Positions 59,364 through 64,000 of a stretch of DNA of 64,000 bases are shown here, piece by piece. The translations under genes and the position numbers were made by a program. Origin of the DNA: Nigrospora sphaerica (taxonomy: Eukaryota > Ascomycota > Sordariomycetes > Amphisphaeriales > Apiosporaceae); NCBI GenBank assembly GCA_018287875.1, contig JAGVVL010000022.1, positions 1,240,001-1,304,000 on the forward strand, read 5' to 3'. The notes under the pieces were generated by a model, which had not been told where the DNA came from, ran no database searches, and worked only from the letters and a program-made list of their open reading frames with translations. How positions within the stretch are numbered: position 1 is the first letter of the stretch; the number at the start of each line of letters is the position of its first letter.

Positions 59364-61460
59364 TAGCGAAGGGCAGGCTCAATTCCACTGCAAGACTGAT
59401 TCTTGCAGAATCCAAGTTCAGGTCGGGCGCCAGCAGTGCGCCCGCTCCTCGCTAGTAGGCTGCCGGTGGGTCTGTACCGCAGGTCAGGTGACCAGCCTGC
59501 GGATGCACCTCTCCAGCGCCTCCTCCCTTACAGTTGTGCTTACTTCTACTCTCGGAGCTTTTTCTTATAGCCTTCCTTTATTTTGGTTTATACTTCGGCC
59601 TTCTTAACCGCGTGTACGCGGTACTGGTGCGTTGTGTATTAGTACCATTCGATACTGCCAGCTATACACTTACGAGGGTACTCTCGGGGTGCTTTAAGTA
59701 GCATATACCTTTCCTAGTCCGTAAGTTGGATAACGGTTTTATCGATTTCATCTTGCGTGTATAGGTTATAGGTAGCTTATCTTGCGATTCGTCGCGGAAA
59801 TATGTGGTTCCTAAGTTTCTCGCTAAGGTGTTGTATACACGAGTCGAAGATATATAAGATTTATGCTAATTCTTCGTGTCGCTTTACTCGAGGGTGCATT
59901 CGCTTATCGTCACCGAATCTTGACTGTTGTATCGGCCTGTGATTTTTAACGATATTCATGAATCGCTCGGCAGCGTCGCTTCCTTCGAGGAACACTCCCT
60001 TAAATAGGATCCATTCGTTATAGTCGATAGTCCGTCGTTAGATAGCTTATTTATTAAGCTCCTTATCGGTATAGCGGTTTAACTCGTGGGGTTCTGGGAA
60101 CTCAACCTATTTTTAGAGCTGTTCTTTATTACTACTATCTATAAGGTAAGATCCTTTATTGGATTCCTCCTAGATAACTTATCGTTATATTATCCTGATA
60201 GTACGAGTTTATCGTGGCTTTCGAGGGTACTATTTAGCGCCGTCTTTAGCTGACTAATAGGTGCTATAGTTATCGTTATAATATGCCGTCCAGCTGAGGT
60301 TGTCATGGTCCACACTAGGGGTACTTGTGGTTTCCTTTCCCACCCCATTTAGTATCGCGACCTCTTGTCTTTGGATAGCGTTAGCCCGTCGCTTTAAAAC
60401 TGGGTTCCATTTGCGAGGCTTCTTTAGCTCCGTGCACCAGCGTGTAGGGTGTCCTTTCTTCCCATAGTTGTAATATTCGCCGTCGAACTTCGGCTTACTA
60501 TGGTGTGTTACGTTAAGGTCCATTGGTCCAGAATGATTGCTATAGGAGGTCTTGTTTCTCCATCTATCATTGTTACGTCGGAAAGGTTAAGTAGACTGTC
60601 GCTTCTTTCCGGAGTTGGCGATTATGGGCTTGTGGATAGGCTGCTGGCCCTTACGCTCCATCTTTCTCTCGTAGAGTCGGTTGTCGATGCGCACCACGAG
60701 TTCGATGTACTCGGAGAGCTCGCTGGGGCGATCCATTCTGGCGACCTCATCCTTGATTTCGTCCTTGAGGCCTTGGTAAAACTGGGCGATGTAGGCTTCG
60801 TTATCCCAGTCTAACTTGGAGATGATCTGGCGGAATCCCGCGGCGTACGTGGCGGCTGATCCCTTCTGTTGGTGTTTTATAAGTTGTCGTTCGGCTATGC
60901 AGACTTCGTCAGGGCTTCTGAAAGTGCCCTTAAGTTTGGTCTCGAACGTCTCGTAGCTCTGGAAGATCTCCTTAATGTTGGCCTCTTAGGCTTCCTCTTC
61001 CTTAGTCAAGTAGTCTCTTATCGTGGGTTCGAACTACGAGAGGGCGTCGCCCTTAAGGTATCCGGCGATACATATGACCTTGTCGGAGTCTGTTAGGAAG
61101 CTTGCGGAGTAGTACTTTAGGTAGGCCTTGGCTTACGTGAGGAATATCTGGACGTTCCCTTCTCTGCCGTTGTAGGGTGTAGGCCCAGGGTACTTGTGCT
61201 TCCTGTGGGTACTACCCTTGTCGCTGACTTGCTGCTGGAGCTAGAGGTTCTCCTCTCGAAGAGCGTCGATACTCTGTTGGAGACCTTGGATTATGTCGGC
61301 AAGCTCCTGAGGCGAGTTGACGGTGGGGGTTGGCATAGCTGGCTGAGGTGCAGCGGCGGCTTGCTGAGATCCAGCAGGCGTAGGGGTTTGAGGTGCCATT
61401 TCGTCGAGAGTTAGTGTTTAAGTAGTTGACGGCGACTGACCTGAGTACGAGTGATCAAAA

Positions 61461-61983
61461 TATAACGAACGCTATACCTAAGTACTACGTGACGTAGGGT
61501 TTATATAATCAGGGACAGAGAGCGTCTGTTTAGCTTAAACACTGGTCGTAGGGTAACTGATAAACTAAGGTGCTTAGCTAGGTAACTCGTTTAGATCTTC
61601 ACAATAGGTCGTTAGGAGGTTACTCCCATCTATAGGTAAAATAGATGCTTAGATTGATCACTGAGGTAATGACTGTTTAACTAGGAAATTCTTTTAACTT
61701 ATATACTAAGTCATTCCCTCACTGATATTCTGGATCTCGTGGATATCGCGAGATCCCATCGAGCCCGGCTCTCTGGCTCTCACCCAGATCCCGAGATCCG
61801 TCACGTGACCTCCCGTCCCGATTAGGAAGTGTCATAAGTTCTGGCGATGTTTCCCTTGCTCGGCAATGGTTCCTTTCTTTCTGGGGCTTCTTCCTATTGT
61901 TGCCTTTGTGGCTGGAGGAGGTGTTGGTGGCTGGTGTAGTGCTAAGCCACTTTTCTTGGCTTGGGTTCCTTGGGGTCGTAACA
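61461..61983 (-). repeat. CHR-b 5' LTR with a divergent U3
   Basis: 523 bp, TATAACGAACG (decayed TGTAACG)...GGTCGTAACA on the plus strand. From 61461 to about 61728 it matches the other CHR LTRs; from 61729 to about 61970 it does not, apart from the last ~12 bp. The divergent part is the sense-strand U3, so this LTR has a different promoter half. Confidence 0.85.
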
Positions 61984-62089
61984 AGATGCCGAAAGGTGCG
62001 CCACTCGCTTGTCATCTACGTTATACTTACTTCTCATCTTTATCTTCTTCCACCAATTACCAAACTTATTCGGCCTTGTGCTATCCATA

Positions 62090-62875
62090 ATGATTTCTGT
62101 TTATATTTTTATCGCCGCCCTTTTGTTTACAAGCCACTTAGTTTCGATTGCGGTACCGGCACCCTTCCCAGAGCCTGTCTTTCTCTTCAACCTAACGCAG
62201 GAAGAATCCATGTTCAAGCGGTCAGAACATAGGGTTGCCAAGCGCGCCCGCGTTGAACATGAATCCCTGAACAATTTAAAACCGGGTGCCCAAGCAGTAG
62301 TGGAAGCCCGCTCAGAGGATTGCGCCCAAAACCACGGTTCGGGTTACCGTGCTATACGTGGCCGCTGCTTGTTACAGGAAGGCGTTCACGGGATGGATAT
62401 TTCGTGTAACAAACCTCCCCGTCGACGACGCAACGGTGCAGCATCAACAACGAGGATTTGCAAGAAGAGCCAAGACTGCGCAAATAGGGATGCCTTCAAC
62501 TACCAAGGCAAGCTTTCAAAATTCCCATACTGCAAGGACAATATCTCTATCAACAAAAAACCGGGCGCCGAAGTCGAAATCCCTCCCAGGTACGAAGGCT
62601 GGAAGTTTATACCTGAGGGCTGGTTCTTAAATAGCGACTTGCCGTCGCCGGGGACGTTCGACGCTTTCTACCAGATGGCCGGCCAGTATCCCGGCCTGAA
62701 AGCGAGTTGGGAATACCGCGCCCACTGGGCGAACGGGTGGGGCTTTCTCGCTGGCAGCCGTGGTTTAGCTACCTCTTTCAGTTGTCTAGGATGTCCAGCC
62801 GGGACCCTGTACGCCGAAACTGTTGGCTTCAAGAGCCAGGCCGAGGGCTTCGCTATTCCGCACGTCGAACTCTAG
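62090..62875 (+). CDS. Secreted cysteine-rich protein (261 aa), effector candidate
   Basis: Start ATG 62090 is chosen because it opens a clear signal peptide (MISVYIFIAALLFTSHLVSI, cleavage near AVPA). The frame is open 27 codons further up, but that adds a second hydrophobic stretch. Stop TAG 62873-62875. After the signal there is a basic stretch with a KR site (VAKRARVEHE) that could be cut by a Kex2 protease. The mature part has eight cysteines (EDC, GRC, ISC, RIC, QDC, PYC, SC, GC) and a Trp/Tyr-rich C-terminal domain (RYEGWKFIPEGWFLNSD, WEYRAHWANGWGFLAG). No intron needed, no known domain recognised. The CHR-b LTR ends 106 bp upstream and may contribute promoter sequence. Effector status is inference from secretion, Cys content and location. 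Confidence 0.7.
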   Translation: MISVYIFIAALLFTSHLVSIAVPAPFPEPVFLFNLTQEESMFKRSEHRVAKRARVEHESLNNLKPGAQAVVEARSEDCAQNHGSGYRAIRGRCLLQEGVHGMDISCNKPPRRRRNGAASTTRICKKSQDCANRDAFNYQGKLSKFPYCKDNISINKKPGAEVEIPPRYEGWKFIPEGWFLNSDLPSPGTFDAFYQMAGQYPGLKASWEYRAHWANGWGFLAGSRGLATSFSCLGCPAGTLYAETVGFKSQAEGFAIPHVEL

Positions 62876-63809
62876 GGGGGCGGAGAGCTTTCCTCGTTGG
62901 TGGGCTTCACTTTGGGGTATAGAAGGCAGGCCCAGGGGCACATTTTCTGATGACGATATTCTACTATCTTTTCAGAGATTGACATGTTCTGTCCACCAGC
63001 ACATTTCCCACGGCGTGTTACCTCAATTCCCCAGACTTGTCACTTACACCACGAGCATCTGAGCAGCATGGCCTGCACTAACAGAAGCAGGCACCGGTAA
63101 GCGTTAACAGCTTTGAACACTGGCGCATCTTATGTGGGTTCTTTCATATACTAAATCTTTCTCAGGCATTACTTTGCACAATATGTGAGACCTTCGATTT
63201 CAATTTTGTTACCGTGTAGGCGTAGAACCGTTGTGGAGACCTGCTCAAGGGAACGAGGGGCCCCGCATAGCCACTGTCACCCACCAGCTAGACTAGAGGC
63301 GAATATTCTGCTATGTAAACAGGTCCTCCAATGAAGACTTAGTGTCATGCGCGGTTTTCAAGATAATTAATGAGCAAGCGTTTTTTAGGAGGCACTGGTG
63401 GTGGTTGGTCGGTAAGGAGAAGCAGCTGAAGGGGAAGAAGATGAATGTCTGGCACAGGGGGTCCCATAGCGGGGACCAGCGCGAGGTACATGGCAGCTGG
63501 GTACTTGGTGAAGATCCAAAACAACTCGATAAGGAAGATGCCTCTGAAGGTGTCAAGGTGTCATTTACCTCCGCTGGATGGGATTGTAGAACAACAGCTG
63601 TAACTTGCCGTGAGTACTCGAGTAGAATTTATCAGTACCACCATGCTTTCTACAGTTCCCGTTTAGCAGGGTAACCCTTTCCAGAGAGCTGCCAACATTG
63701 GGTTTTTAAAATGAAAGGCCCGCCAAAAATCCGCATGTTGATAAGCACTTCGTAGCAGCTGCCGTATTGTAATCAATAAAGAGGGTCACTTAAGACGGTA
63801 TTCCCTCCG
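62876..63809. other. No gene recognised
   Basis: Short frames on both strands. A plus-strand frame at 63342-63674 and overlapping minus-strand frames of 70-80 codons (one reading PAAMYLALVPAMGPPVPDI, faintly MFS-like) cannot be separated or assigned. Confidence 0.4.
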
Positions 63810-64000
63810 TCACCTAAGGAGAACCCGGACGCCCTTACTGCCGACGACGGGGCGGGGCCCGAAACGATCGCGCGCGAAGTCGACGTCAGCCCGGCCCGTC
63901 TTATATAGCTCAATATCAAAGCGGCGGAAGAAGGCGGCGAGTCCGACATAGAGCTCGGCGTAGGCAAGCTGCATGCCGGCGCACGAGCGGGGGCCGCGCG
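63810..64000 (-). CDS. Cytochrome P450, C-terminal end (runs off window)
   Basis: Minus-strand frame entering at the right edge: RGPRSCAGMQLAYAELYVGL, AAFFRRFDIELY, GRADVDFARDRF, then GSKGVRVLLR and TGA at 63812-63810. GPRSCAG is the end of the heme-binding loop with the Cys ligand, and AYAELYVGLAAFFRRF is the L helix of fungal P450s related to trichodiene-oxygenase-type enzymes (family guess from memory). No stop before the natural C-terminus. The rest of the gene lies beyond 64000. Confidence 0.8.
   Translation of the reverse strand, partial: RGPRSCAGMQLAYAELYVGLAAFFRRFDIELYKTGRADVDFARDRFGPRPVVGSKGVRVLLR

Larger units (their letters stand above)
57456..59532 (+). repeat. LTR-Y in CHR-b, split by POGO-1
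   Basis: TGTAAGGATCC...CCCTTACA with the duplication GTTGT (57451-57455, 59533-59537). Without POGO-1 it is the same 213-bp sequence as 7530-7742. The empty CHR site is near 26720 in CHR-a. Confidence 0.9.
53817..61460 (-). pseudogene. CHR copy b: gag-pol, 3'-truncated, carrying three insertions
   Basis: Gag starts at ATG 61399 (MAPQTPTPAGSQQAA; no early stop here), with ANTIPARALLEL copies of the CHR-a motifs: a GKKGHPTRWC knuckle near 60450 with Tyr for Cys, protease near 57070, and RT near 55790-55260 (YIDY-type core, LVNPEKSEFEKDKVNYLGYV). RNase H is at 54821-54558 (YTDYKNLEIFIIKKELNKRQ, RKGNKNSRADSLS). Integrase continues left of the solo LTR to about 53817 and is cut off by LINE-T, so the integrase end, chromodomain, antisense ORF and 3' LTR are lost. 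Insertions are at 53993-54292, 55905-56475 and 57456-59532. Confidence 0.88.

Noticed and set aside
63342..63674. 110-codon plus-strand ORF
   Set aside because: No recognisable content, and it overlaps equally open minus-strand frames; undecided, so not called.

Overview
The window looks like a repeat-rich accessory region from a filamentous ascomycete (Pezizomycotina), probably plant-associated. The evidence is short GT-AG introns of 50-80 bp, fungal transposon families, CpA-to-TpA decay of repeats (the signature of repeat-induced point mutation, RIP), and fungal gene families: a Nep1-like protein (NLP), a pisatin-demethylase-like P450, STAND/NLR proteins and DHA1-type MFS transporters. The species cannot be named from sequence alone. 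Most of the 64 kb is transposable elements, often nested. Working names used below: GYP-A, GYP-B and CHR (three Ty3/gypsy families; CHR has a chromodomain); LTR-X, LTR-Y and LTR-Z (LTRs seen only without internal regions); POGO-1, -2 and -3 (pogo/Fot1-type DNA transposons); LINE-T and LINE-R (non-LTR elements).

Layout. 1-4007: minus-strand GYP-A with its 5' LTR, inserted into an LTR-X. 4008-8870: LTR-X copies, an unassigned AT-rich stretch, a Ty1/copia relic and a small LTR-Y. 8871-20010: minus-strand LINE-R relic (RT and RNase H) split by a complete GYP-B (9335-18614) and a solo CHR LTR. 20011-20842: POGO-1 end fused to a broken MFS gene. 21262-22109: intact two-exon NLP gene. 23172-32647: POGO-2 containing a solo GYP-A LTR and a complete CHR (24247-31582). 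33147-36091: broken NACHT gene. 36318-39660: broken MFS gene split by POGO-3 and fused to an NB-ARC fragment. 41811-43369: intact amidohydrolase. 43417-46035: second POGO-2, with LTR-Z and a tail-to-tail LTR-X pair. 46149-47902: intact four-exon P450. 48975-53817: LINE-T with overlapping ORF1 and ORF2. 53817-61983: second CHR on the minus strand, carrying a solo GYP-B LTR, an LTR-X and an LTR-Y that itself contains POGO-1. 62090-62875: intact secreted Cys-rich protein. 63810-64000: end of another P450.

The insertion order can be read directly, because many insertions keep short target duplications and several can be compared with an uninterrupted copy elsewhere in the window. Most element genes carry in-frame TAA/TAG codons where CAA/CAG would fit. 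The four complete genes (NLP, amidohydrolase, P450, secreted protein) have open frames and look like surviving islands. They fit secretion, phytotoxicity and detoxification or secondary metabolism, but they do not form an evident cluster.

Most unusual features: (i) two different Ty3/gypsy families each carry an antisense reading frame between pol and the 3' LTR, one coiled-coil/Cys and one with a DUF3716-like Cys pattern; (ii) the GYP-B primer-binding site runs on for about 50 nt as the complement of the 3' half of a tRNA-Asn; (iii) CHR has no tRNA primer site but has a 9-nt match to a site inside its own LTR, as expected for Tf1-like self-priming.
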